In this document: piece after piece, positions 7,431 to 13,932 of the stretch
Numbering within the stretch: the first letter of the stretch is position 1
Layout of the letters: every line of letters begins with the position of its first letter
Source of the DNA: Clostridia bacterium
Lineage (GTDB): Bacteria > Bacillota > Clostridia > Oscillospirales > CAG-272
DNA: 23,741 bases
Direction: 5' to 3'
Assembly (NCBI GenBank): GCA_017416885.1
Contig: JAFQAM010000233.1
Span: 1-23,741 of the forward strand
Translations under genes and position numbers: made by a program
Notes under the pieces: model-generated
Told to the model about the DNA's origin: nothing
Databases searched by the model: none
Seen by the model: only the letters and a program-made list of their open reading frames with translations

Positions 7431-8707
7431 AAACAACAGAGCTTTTAAATTATGTTAAGGAAAATAACTTAAATGAAAAATTAGCCGATATTTACGGCGA
7501 GGAAAATGTAGAAAGCCAGAAGGAAAGATATACCGAGGCTATTTCCGACTTTTTATCAATCTACGGTGAAAGAGAGGTTTCCATTTTCTCAGTTCCCGGC
7601 AGAAGCGAAATTTCAGGCAACCACACCGACCATAACCACGGTAAGGTGCTTGCAGGCTCAATCAACCTTGATATTATTGCTATCGCATCAAAAACAGATG
7701 ACGGTGTAATCAAAATCAAATCCAAGGGCTTTGACGAGGACAGCATTGACACAAATACATATACAGAGCCAAATGAAAATGATTTCTTTAAGTCAGGCGC
7801 ATTAATTGCAGGTATGGCAAAAGCATTTACAAACGGCGGCTACAACAAGGGCGGCTATATTGCATATACTACATCAAATGTATTTAAGGGCTCAGGACTT
7901 TCATCCTCTGCCGCATTTGAGGTAATGGTTGGTAATATTCTTAACTATTTTTACAATGACGGAAATGTTGACAATGTTGAGATTGCCAAAATGGCTCAAT
8001 ATTCCGAAAATGTGTTCTTTGGTAAGCCTTGCGGACTTATGGACCAGATGGCTTGCGCGGTTGGCGGCTTTGTTTATATCGACTTTGAGGACACAAAAAA
8101 TCCTAAGATAGAAAAAATCGACTTTAACCTAAGTGGCGCAGGCTATGCTCTTTGTATTGTAAATACAGGCGGAAACCACGCAGACTTAAACGATGATTAT
8201 GCTTCTGTTCCTGCTGAAATGAAAGCGGTGGCTAAGGAGCTTGGCTGTGAATATTTAAGACAAACCTGTCTTGGCGAGGTAATGGCAAACATTAAGGAGC
8301 TAAGAGAGAAGGTTGGCGACCGCGCAATTTTAAGAGCTTATCACTTCTTTAATGAGAACGACAGAGTTTCAGCGCAGGCTTCATACTTAAAGGAAAATGA
8401 TGTGGAAAGCTTCCTTGAATTTGTACTGAAATCAGGCAATTCAAGCTTCAAATTCCTACAAAATGTTTACACAACTAAAAATGTAAGTGAGCAGGGATTA
8501 TCTCTTGCCCTTGCAATTACAGAAAATATCCTTTGCGACACAGGCGCAGCTTGGCGTGTTCACGGCGGTGGATTTGCAGGTACAATTCAAGCATTTGTAC
8601 CCTTTGAGCAGGTTAGCGCATATAAAGAGGAAATCGACTCTGCTCTTGGCGACGGGGCTTGTCATATACTAAGAATCAGACCTTATGGGGCTATTCAGGT
8701 GATGTAA
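7427..8707 (+). CDS. Galactokinase-like GHMP kinase
   Basis: 426 aa, somewhat longer than GalK (about 390). All three GHMP motifs are present: PGR...GNHTDHNHG (57-72), the phosphate loop GSGLSSSAA (155-163), and GGGFAGT near the C-terminus. GKPCGLMDQ (199-207) gives the likely catalytic base D206. In true galactokinases motif 1 reads GEHTDY and its Glu contacts galactose; here it is GNHTDH with Asn, so the sugar may not be galactose. It starts inside the stop codon of the ymdB gene. No galT, galE or galM is nearby, which also argues against a Leloir-pathway operon. Confidence 0.85.
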   Translation: MKTTELLNYVKENNLNEKLADIYGEENVESQKERYTEAISDFLSIYGEREVSIFSVPGRSEISGNHTDHNHGKVLAGSINLDIIAIASKTDDGVIKIKSKGFDEDSIDTNTYTEPNENDFFKSGALIAGMAKAFTNGGYNKGGYIAYTTSNVFKGSGLSSSAAFEVMVGNILNYFYNDGNVDNVEIAKMAQYSENVFFGKPCGLMDQMACAVGGFVYIDFEDTKNPKIEKIDFNLSGAGYALCIVNTGGNHADLNDDYASVPAEMKAVAKELGCEYLRQTCLGEVMANIKELREKVGDRAILRAYHFFNENDRVSAQASYLKENDVESFLEFVLKSGNSSFKFLQNVYTTKNVSEQGLSLALAITENILCDTGAAWRVHGGGFAGTIQAFVPFEQVSAYKEEIDSALGDGACHILRIRPYGAIQVM

Positions 8708-8752
8708 AAGCGCAGGGGTTTTTCCTCCCGATTATTAAAAATTTTTCTTTAC

Positions 8753-8899
8753 GGTACGGAAAACCCGTACCCTACAATTAAATTTGCCATTTAGCTTGCG
8801 AAGCAAATTTCGCTCGGTTTACCGAATTTAGCACCGTTAGGGATTTAGCTTGCCGAATGCAAATTTAGCTGTTCTCCTTTCGGAGAACGAAAGGAGAAC
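8753..8899 (+). repeat. Hairpin array (inverted AATTTAGCT orientation) with RBS-masking hairpin
   Basis: Begins with GGTACGG/CCGTACC (8753-8771 region). Five linkers of the form AATTTAGCT (8789, 8806, 8825, 8842, 8862, some with one change) follow, separated by stems such as CGGT/ACCG and TTGC/GCAA. At the end GTTCTCCTTTC (8871-8881) is an exact complement of GAAAGGAGAAC (8889-8899), which contains the next gene's Shine-Dalgarno; it can instead pair with the nearer GGAGAAC (8882-8888). Confidence 0.7.
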
Positions 8900-8900
8900 T

Positions 8901-9674
8901 ATGATTACCGCTTACACTTTATTCTCAGGCTCAACGGGCAACTGCACATACATAACAAGCGGAAAAACCGAAATATTAATTGATGCGGGAAAGAGCTGTC
9001 TTGCAATTGAAAGAGCATTAAATCATCTTGGCACATCTCTTTCCAACATCAGTGATATTTTTGTGACGCACGAGCACAGTGACCACATTTGCGGGCTTGA
9101 GGTTATTTCAAAAAAATATAATATTCCCGTACATTTTGCTTATCCCTCATATGATAAAGCGGTGATTAACGGCACATACTTAAAGCGCAGCGCTGTGCGT
9201 CACGAAATCTTTTTTGAGAAAAAGGTGGGGGATGTGACGGTAAAATCCTTTAAGGTGCCTCACGACAGTATGCAAAATCTTGGATACATAGTAGATGACG
9301 GCGAGGACACCTTCGGCACTGCCACCGATATGGGGCATGTTACCGAGGAATTAGCAATTGAATTAATTAAATGCAGATGCGTTTTAATCGAAGCAAATCA
9401 CGATAAGCAAATGTTAAAAAACGGTCCCTATCCGCAGTTTTTAAAGGAAAGAATTTTATCCCCCTACGGACATTTATCAAACGAAAATTGCGCCCGTCTT
9501 ACTTGCTTTTTAGCAGATAACGGCGTTAAATGTGTCACTCTTGGGCATTTGAGCAAGGAAAACAACTTGCCAAAATTAGCATACGATGAAGTTAGCAATT
9601 TACTATGCAATAACGGTCTTTGCGTAGATTTAAAGGTCGCTTCTCCCGAGGAAGCAGTTTTATTAACAAGGTAA
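8901..9674 (+). CDS. yycJ: YycJ/WalJ-type MBL-fold hydrolase
   Basis: 257 aa. I start it at 8901, where AAGGAGA is properly spaced, not at the in-frame ATG at 8850, which lies in the hairpin array. The N-terminus FSGSTGNCTYI (8-18) and the metal motif THEHSDH (56-62), then VPHDS, TDMGH, EANHD and a late LGHLS, fit the YycJ/WalJ group of the metallo-beta-lactamase superfamily. Those are two-metal nucleases or phosphodiesterases, often near walRK. No walRK genes are present here. The exact substrate is unsettled. The hairpin overlapping its ribosome binding site suggests translational control. Confidence 0.88.
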   Translation: MITAYTLFSGSTGNCTYITSGKTEILIDAGKSCLAIERALNHLGTSLSNISDIFVTHEHSDHICGLEVISKKYNIPVHFAYPSYDKAVINGTYLKRSAVRHEIFFEKKVGDVTVKSFKVPHDSMQNLGYIVDDGEDTFGTATDMGHVTEELAIELIKCRCVLIEANHDKQMLKNGPYPQFLKERILSPYGHLSNENCARLTCFLADNGVKCVTLGHLSKENNLPKLAYDEVSNLLCNNGLCVDLKVASPEEAVLLTR

Positions 9675-9679
9675 AAGAG

Positions 9680-9721
9680 CAGTCAGCCGTCAGCAGTCAG
9701 CAGTCAGCAGTCAGTGGTCAG
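9680..9721. repeat. Degenerate heptanucleotide tandem repeat
   Basis: Six 7-nt units in phase: CAGTCAG, CCGTCAG, CAGTCAG three times, TGGTCAG. Located between the MBL gene and rsmG. Confidence 0.85.
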
Positions 9722-9776
9722 ATATTTACATAGCAATTTTTTGAAAACATATTACTAAAATTTCAAGCGAGGGCTT

Positions 9777-10499
9777 ATGTCATTTGTAGAAAAACTAATA
9801 AATGTAGCAAACAAAAACGAAGCAACAAAAAATTTAATAAATGAGGAAAATGCGCGCCGACTTGAGAAGCTGACAGAGCATATGCTTGAGGTAAACAAGA
9901 CTCTTAATCTTACCGCAATTAAGGATGAGGACGGCGTTATTTTAAAGCACTTGGTTGACTCATCTGCCGTTATTCCGTTCATTCCTGAAAATGCAAGTCT
10001 TTGCGATATTGGCTGCGGCGGTGGCTTTCCGTCCCTTGTAATTGCAATTTTAAGACCTGATGTGTCTGTATTTTCAGTAGATAGCGTATCTAAAAAGGTT
10101 GCATATGTGGATAACACCGCAAAGCTTTTCGGTCTTTCCAACGAAAGCGTATCAAATGAAAGAGCAGAGGTATTAGGACAAGGAAGCAAAAGAGAGAGCT
10201 TTGATATTGTAACCGCAAGAGCAGTTGGCAGACTTAATTTAATAAGCGAGCTTTGCTTACCTCTTGTAAAGGTAGGCGGCGCGTTTCTTGCTATGAAATC
10301 AATCTCAACCGATGAGGAGCTAAGGGAAGCAGAAAACGCAATCACGCTTTTAGGCGGCAAGGTTGAAAAGATATTTACCTATAATCTCACCGACGGCAGC
10401 GAGCAAATTGAGCGTTCAATCGTTGTTATAAGAAAAATCAAACCCACTCCGCCAAAATATCCACGCAATAATTCACAGATTGCAAAGAAGCCGCTTTAA
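9777..10499 (+). CDS. rsmG: 16S rRNA (guanine527-N7)-methyltransferase RsmG
   Basis: 240 aa, standard length. RsmG (GidB) methylates N7 of G527 in 16S rRNA using SAM. NLTAI (44-48), KHLVDS (57-62) and the SAM loop DIGCGGGFPS (77-86) are all characteristic, as is the later TARAVG. A GAGGG lies close before the ATG. In many Firmicutes it sits beside mnmE and mnmG; here mnmG is about 12 kb downstream. A Pro/Lys-rich tail follows the conserved domain. Confidence 0.94.
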   Translation: MSFVEKLINVANKNEATKNLINEENARRLEKLTEHMLEVNKTLNLTAIKDEDGVILKHLVDSSAVIPFIPENASLCDIGCGGGFPSLVIAILRPDVSVFSVDSVSKKVAYVDNTAKLFGLSNESVSNERAEVLGQGSKRESFDIVTARAVGRLNLISELCLPLVKVGGAFLAMKSISTDEELREAENAITLLGGKVEKIFTYNLTDGSEQIERSIVVIRKIKPTPPKYPRNNSQIAKKPL

Positions 10500-10504
10500 T
10501 AGAA

Positions 10505-10532
10505 TGTAGGGTGTAGGAAGTAGGATGTAGGG
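10505..10532. repeat. Degenerate heptanucleotide repeat supplying an RBS
   Basis: Four units: TGTAGGG, TGTAGGA, AGTAGGA, TGTAGGG. The AGGA in the third unit is at a suitable distance from the ATG at 10535 and is the only Shine-Dalgarno-like sequence for that gene. Confidence 0.75.
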
Positions 10533-10534
10533 AT

Positions 10535-10888
10535 ATGAATGAACAAGAAATTTTAAGCTTAAAAAGGTGCGTTGTTAAGGACACGAGAATGACATCTATA
10601 AATATTTCTGTATTTTTAGTTGCAAGGGCGTGCTTTAATGATGAAAGATTAATAGAGGATTTAAAAATAAATATTGAGGATATAAAGGACAAGGACCTTT
10701 ATTGGTTTGATTTATTCCTCAATAAAAAAGCGGACAACAAAATCAAAATAGCCGTTGCATACATTGATGGCTCAGATGTATATTTATTACAGGATGACGG
10801 CGAAAAAATTCGGGTTGTCAAAGCAAATTACATTTTAGCGTCTGAGGATTTCGATAAAAGCAGTCTTATATCAACGCATATTTGGTGA
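10535..10888 (+). CDS. Small protein, function unknown
   Basis: 117 aa, not recognised. No signal peptide or membrane segment; the middle is acidic and Lys-rich (IEDIKDKD) and the C-terminal half has beta-strand-like alternation. It starts 35 bases after rsmG in the same direction, with its ribosome binding site inside a heptad repeat, and ends in front of a terminator hairpin (10899-10925). It is probably the last gene of the rsmG transcript. Its low sequence complexity is normal for a coding region, but I cannot rule out that it is lineage-specific or not expressed. Confidence 0.55.
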   Translation: MNEQEILSLKRCVVKDTRMTSINISVFLVARACFNDERLIEDLKINIEDIKDKDLYWFDLFLNKKADNKIKIAVAYIDGSDVYLLQDDGEKIRVVKANYILASEDFDKSSLISTHIW

Positions 10889-10898
10889 AAATTTATGA

Positions 10899-10930
10899 AA
10901 AAGAGCTTTATTTATAAGCTCTTTTCAATT
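10899..10930 (+). terminator. Intrinsic terminator after the 117-aa gene
   Basis: AAAAGAGCTT (10899-10908) pairs with AAGCTCTTTT (10916-10925); the T-tail is part of the stem and continues as CAATTTT. Confidence 0.7.
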
Positions 10931-10996
10931 TTAATGAATAAAAATGCAAAAAAGTTGAAAAAATTATCATTTGTTAACACATTGTTCATATTTATG

Positions 10997-11005
10997 TGAT
11001 ACAAT
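10997..11005 (+). promoter_or_regulatory. Extended -10 promoter upstream of the RNA element and citrate synthase
   Basis: TGATACAAT fits the extended -10 pattern TGnTATAAT. No good -35 is at 17 bp. It is the only promoter-like signal in the gap 10926-11288. Confidence 0.4.
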
Positions 11006-11044
11006 AGGATATATTTTTTATTTTAGCGTGATAAAGTGAATTAG

Positions 11045-11079
11045 TGACCAGCCGTCAGTAGTCGGTGGTCAGTAGTTAC
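11045..11079. repeat. Degenerate heptanucleotide tandem repeat
   Basis: Five units in phase: TGACCAG, CCGTCAG, TAGTCGG, TGGTCAG, TAGTTAC. Related in sequence to the tract at 9680. Confidence 0.65.
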
Positions 11080-11168
11080 TTTGCTAAATGAATGAATTTA
11101 AATTAATTCGCTTGGGCTTTGTGATAAGATGCGTATGCATCAATGTAACTTGCTAATAGCTGACATCT

Positions 11169-11260
11169 TAAGTGATGTCCCAAGAACACAAACATAGTGC
11201 TGTGTGATTGGAAGACAGAACTTATGCGTAGGGGTACCCGAAGAAAGCTGCTAACGGCTG
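11169..11260 (+). ncRNA. Structured RNA candidate, copy A
   Basis: About 78 bases are nearly repeated at 15524-15603. Both copies fold the same way: TAAGT, GA, TGTC, CCAA, GA on the 5' side against GA, TTGG, two free bases, GACA, GA, ACTTA on the 3' side. That gives a long hairpin with two tandem GA/GA internal loops. The apical part differs between copies but stays pairable (ACAT/GTGT here, GCGT/GTGC there). After the stem come GCGTAG and CCCGAAGAAA, also conserved. It matches no riboswitch consensus I can recall. It ends about 28 bases before the citrate synthase start. Confidence 0.6.
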
Positions 11261-11288
11261 TTCATTTACACGAAGCGGAAAGGAACTT

Positions 11289-12662
11289 ATGGCACGAGTT
11301 AAAAAGGAACTAACACAATTAACTCCACAGCTTATGGGATATGTGGAAAAATGCTCAATAAATACAACAATTGAGGCTGAGCTATTTGACAAATATAATG
11401 TAAAAAGAGGTCTTAGAGAAAAGGACGGTAAGGGCGTAGTTGTAGGTCTTACTGAAATTTCCGAGGTACAGGGCTTTAAGTATGTTGACGGTGTAAGAAC
11501 CGCTTGCGAGGGCGAGCTTTTCTACCGCGGTATCAATATTTATGATCTTGTTGACGGCTTCTTAAAGGATGACAGACACGGCTTTGAGGAAACAATTTAT
11601 CTTCTTCTTTTCGGTACATTACCAAATAAGGACGAATTAGCAGACTTTATAAAGCTGCTTACAAGATACCGCTCTCTTCCAAAGAACTTTGTTCGTGATA
11701 TTCTTATGAAGGCGTCAGGCAAGGACATGATGAACTCACTTGCAAGAAGCGTGCTTACTCTTTACGCATACGATGATAAGGCAGACGATACATCTATTCC
11801 GAATGTGCTTCGTCAATGCTTGCAGTTGATTTCTGAATTTCCGCTTCTGGCAGTTTATGCATATCACGCATATGAATTTTACGAAAAGAAAAAGAGCCTT
11901 GTTATCCGTCCGCCAAAGCCTGAGCTTTCTATCGCAGAAAACTTCCTTTATATGCTGAGAAAGGACGGCAAATATACAAAGCTTGAAGCAAAAATTCTTG
12001 ATGTTGCTTTAGTTTTACACGCAGAGCACGGCGGCGGTAATAACTCAACATTTACTACTCATGTTGTTTCATCATCAGGCACAGACACCTATTCAACAGT
12101 TGCCGCATCTCTTGGCTCACTTAAAGGCCCAAGACACGGTGGCGCAAATGTTAAGGTTGTTGAAATGATTGACGACATTAAAAAGCATGTTAAGGATTGG
12201 ACCGATGAGAAGCAAATTTCAGATTATCTACACAAGATAATGAGAAAAGAGGTATTTGACGGCAAGGGACTTATTTACGGTATGGGACACGCAATTTACT
12301 CAAAGAGTGACCCAAGAGCTTGCATTTTCAAAACCTTCGTTGAAAAGCTATCCAAGGAAAAGGGCAAGGACAAGGACTACAAGCTTTGTAAGCTTATTGA
12401 AAGACTTGCGCCTGAAATCATTGCAGAGCATAAATCAATTTTCAAGGGCGTAAGCGCAAATATCGACTTTTACAGCGGATTTATTTATAATATGCTTGAT
12501 ATCCCACACGAGCTATATACACCGCTTTTCGCAATTTCCCGTATCGCAGGCTGGAGCGCACACCGTCTTGAGGAAATCCTTATGAACGGCAAAATCATCC
12601 GTCCTGCTTATAAGGAAATTATCTCTCGCGGCGAGTATATTCCTATGGAAAATAGAAAATAG
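11289..12662 (+). CDS. gltA: Citrate synthase
   Basis: 457 aa. It condenses acetyl-CoA and oxaloacetate to citrate in the cytosol. The active-site elements are in order: HAEHGGGN (244-251), GPRHGGAN (280-287), GMGHAIYSKSDPR (331-343) with catalytic H334, and NIDFYSG (391-397) with catalytic D393. The N-terminal part has the family's EGELFYRGI and the hinge region TLPNKDEL. The length fits the longer Clostridia form. No aconitase or isocitrate dehydrogenase gene is adjacent. Weak GGAAAGGAA precedes the ATG. A 2-methylcitrate synthase role cannot be excluded, but no prp genes are present. Confidence 0.93.
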   Translation: MARVKKELTQLTPQLMGYVEKCSINTTIEAELFDKYNVKRGLREKDGKGVVVGLTEISEVQGFKYVDGVRTACEGELFYRGINIYDLVDGFLKDDRHGFEETIYLLLFGTLPNKDELADFIKLLTRYRSLPKNFVRDILMKASGKDMMNSLARSVLTLYAYDDKADDTSIPNVLRQCLQLISEFPLLAVYAYHAYEFYEKKKSLVIRPPKPELSIAENFLYMLRKDGKYTKLEAKILDVALVLHAEHGGGNNSTFTTHVVSSSGTDTYSTVAASLGSLKGPRHGGANVKVVEMIDDIKKHVKDWTDEKQISDYLHKIMRKEVFDGKGLIYGMGHAIYSKSDPRACIFKTFVEKLSKEKGKDKDYKLCKLIERLAPEIIAEHKSIFKGVSANIDFYSGFIYNMLDIPHELYTPLFAISRIAGWSAHRLEEILMNGKIIRPAYKEIISRGEYIPMENRK

Positions 12663-12685
12663 GATGTAGGGTGTAGGATGTAGCT
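12658..12685. repeat. Heptanucleotide repeat overlapping the gltA stop codon
   Basis: Units AATAGGA, TGTAGGG, TGTAGGA, TGTAGCT; the first contains the TAG stop of citrate synthase. It abuts the hairpin array that starts at 12686 and is the same family as the tract at 10505. Confidence 0.7.
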
Positions 12686-12975
12686 CACATTTTCGCAAAG
12701 CGAAAATATATCGAAAGACCGTAGGTCTTATATCGAATTTCACGCAGTGAAATATATCGAATTTGCGTAGCAAATATATCGAGTGCGTAGCACATTTTAG
12801 TAGTGCCTTTGGCACAGCGAAATTTGCGTAAACGCAAGCTAAATTCGCTTAGCGAGCTAAATTCCCTTTGGGAGCTAAATTCACCTTTGGTGAGCTAAAA
12901 AGCAAATTTTATTTTGCTATCAAGCTTGCTTGATAATTTCGCTAATACGAACGAAATAAGTATTATTTCGCTAAA
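12686..12975 (+). repeat. Composite hairpin array: ATATCGA half plus AGCTAAATT part
   Basis: The first part has stems ATTTTCGC/GCGAAAAT, AAGACC/GGTCTT, ATTTCAC/GTGAAAT, ATTTGC/GCAAAT and GTGC/GCAC, separated by ATATCGA at 12708, 12730, 12754 and 12776. The second part uses AGCGAAATT or AGCTAAATT (12816, 12837, 12855, 12873, 12893) between stems TTGCG/CGCAA, CGC/GCG, CCC/GGG, CACC/GGTG. Finally TATCAAGC/GCTTGATA is followed by inverted AATTTCGCT linkers. This fills the gap after citrate synthase. Its first 29 bases are the exact reverse complement of 16814-16842. Confidence 0.8.
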
Positions 12976-12999
12976 TCTATTCCTAATCAAATAAAATTA

Positions 13000-13029
13000 A
13001 CGCATACACTTTTTCGGTGTATGCGTTTT
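13000..13029. terminator. CGCATACAC terminator hairpin, copy 1
   Basis: ACGCATACAC pairs with GTGTATGCGT (to 13026) across TTTTTCG, followed by a short T-run. It lies five bases from the stop codon of the minus-strand 92-aa gene and could act on both strands. Three more copies follow at 13764, 15007 and 15451. Confidence 0.75.
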
Positions 13030-13030
13030 G

Positions 13031-13309
13031 TTATATCAATTTTATAAAATAATCAACCTTGTCCTTAAATTTTTCTATTTCTTTCTTACCGTAAATATCC
13101 AATGTAATTTTTGTAAGCATTTCCACCATTCCTTTTGCGTAGTCATAGGAATGTCCTTCAAGCATTTCGCATTCAATATCAACAAGCTTTTTGCAAATAT
13201 AATTATATGATTCATTTTCAAGTAAATCCTTGTTAATCATAAAATACGCAAGCATTTTTAATCTATCCCTTTGACTTACTTCATAAAGCAGTTTATCAAC
13301 TTTTTCCAT
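13031..13309 (-). CDS. 92-aa protein divergent from an XRE regulator, function unknown
   Basis: Not recognised. I start it at the ATG 13307-13309, which has AGGTGAT before it; the upstream GTG at 13316-13318 overlaps that site. The product is charged and probably all-helical, with no membrane segment: residues such as YEVSQRDRLKML and DKVDYFIKLI suggest a small helical bundle. It is transcribed away from the XRE gene under a consensus promoter (13349-13377) that contains a palindrome. The pairing with a regulator and the terminator on its far side suggest a compact two-gene module, possibly toxin-antitoxin-like, but nothing in the sequence proves that. Confidence 0.65.
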   Translation of the reverse strand: MEKVDKLLYEVSQRDRLKMLAYFMINKDLLENESYNYICKKLVDIECEMLEGHSYDYAKGMVEMLTKITLDIYGKKEIEKFKDKVDYFIKLI

Positions 13310-13348
13310 TATAATCACCTATAACAATTTAAAATGTGTATTAATTAA

Positions 13349-13377
13349 ATTATACATAATACAATTATGTATGTCAA
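13349..13377 (-). promoter_or_regulatory. Consensus promoter with embedded operator
   Basis: On the minus strand TTGACA (13372-13377), 17 bp, TATAAT (13349-13354). The spacer is almost wholly a palindrome, ATACATAAT-ACA-ATTATGTAT (13352-13372). A bound repressor would block the promoter; the adjacent XRE protein is the obvious candidate. Confidence 0.8.
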
Positions 13378-13382
13378 GTGTG

Positions 13383-13427
13383 TTCTATCATACATTTATG
13401 TATAATTACCGTAAGTGTATGATAGAA
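13383..13427 (+). promoter_or_regulatory. Inverted-repeat operator and -10 upstream of the XRE gene
   Basis: TTCTATCATACA (13383-13394) is inverted as TGTATGATAGAA (13416-13427). Between them is TATAAT (13401-13406), overlapping a smaller ATACAT-TT-ATGTAT palindrome (13390-13403) like the one in the opposite promoter. No clear -35 is at 17 bp. Confidence 0.6.
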
Positions 13428-13449
13428 TTATACATAAGGTGGTGATTTT

Positions 13450-13758
13450 GTGTTTGATGAGCAATTATTTTACAAAAGATTAATAGAGTTAAGAGCAGCA
13501 AAGGATGTTTCAGCAAGAGATATGAGCCTATCACTTGGTCAAAGTGAAAACTATATTAATGCAATTGAAAACAAGCGTGCGTTCCCATCAATGCAAGTGT
13601 TTTTCTACATCTGCGACTATTTCGGCATTACACCAAAAGAATTTTTTGATTTTGAAAACACCAACCCAACTAAATTACAAGAAATTACAGATAAGCTGAA
13701 ATCACTCAACAACGAGCAGCTTAACTTAATTTCAAATATGATTGACAATATGAAATAA
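13450..13758 (+). CDS. XRE-family HTH transcriptional regulator
   Basis: 102 aa, starting with GTG behind AAGGTGGTG. The helix-turn-helix lies at about residues 18-60: RAAKDVSARDMSLSLG, then SENYINAIENKRAFPS, and the closing helix ending in YFGITPKEFF. This is the Cro/CI fold. The C-terminal third (LKSLNNEQLNLISNMI) is a probable dimerisation or partner helix. It is divergent from the 92-aa gene and very likely controls both promoters through the ATACAT palindromes between them. A terminator hairpin of the repeated type follows directly. Confidence 0.88.
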   Translation: MFDEQLFYKRLIELRAAKDVSARDMSLSLGQSENYINAIENKRAFPSMQVFFYICDYFGITPKEFFDFENTNPTKLQEITDKLKSLNNEQLNLISNMIDNMK

Positions 13759-13763
13759 AATTA

Positions 13764-13795
13764 ACGCATACGCTTTTCGGTGTATGCGTTTTTTG
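13764..13795 (+). terminator. CGCATACAC terminator hairpin, copy 2
   Basis: ACGCATACGC pairs with GTGTATGCGT, loop TTTTCG or shorter, then a six-base T-run. A single base change from the other copies turns an A-U into a G-U pair, so the stem is kept. It shares AAATAAAATTA on its left flank with copy 1. Confidence 0.85.
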
Positions 13796-13862
13796 TAGAA
13801 AAATAATGTTTTAACAACTTATGATTAAAATTCCATTATTTTTGATATAATATTAATGGAAT

Positions 13863-13915
13863 ATTCCCTTAAAGCATTGACAATTCCCTCAAAATATGAT
13901 ACTATTTAAGGGAAT
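13863..13915 (+). promoter_or_regulatory. Promoter of the second fic gene with three operator half-sites
   Basis: TTGACA (13877-13882), 17 bp, TACTAT (13900-13905). ATTCCCTTAAA (13863-13873) and its inverse TTTAAGGGAAT (13905-13915) flank the promoter, and ATTCCCTCAAA (13883-13893) lies in the spacer. The three sites are about 20 bp apart, so a protein bound there would cover the promoter. Confidence 0.75.
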
Positions 13916-13932
13916 GAAAGTGAGGTGAGGTT

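Noticed and set aside
8850..8900. Upstream ATG for the YycJ-type protein
   Set aside because: It lies in the hairpin array without an RBS, and the added residues have no match to the family N-terminus.
9755..10360. Long minus-strand ORF of about 200 codons opposite rsmG
   Set aside because: It is fully antisense to a confidently identified gene, has Ser-rich low-complexity composition and no RBS.
11221..11260. RNase P or 6S RNA resemblance (ACAGAAC and neighbouring bases)
   Set aside because: Only a few bases agree; the other conserved regions of those RNAs are missing and the element is present twice.
11169..11288. Riboswitch controlling citrate synthase
   Set aside because: The second copy at 15524 has no gene downstream on its strand, and no expression platform (terminator or RBS-masking stem) follows either copy.
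12686..12975. CRISPR-like alternation of constant and variable sequence in the arrays
   Set aside because: The constant units are only 7-9 nt and invert halfway. The variable parts are self-complementary hairpins rather than foreign spacers, and no cas gene is present.
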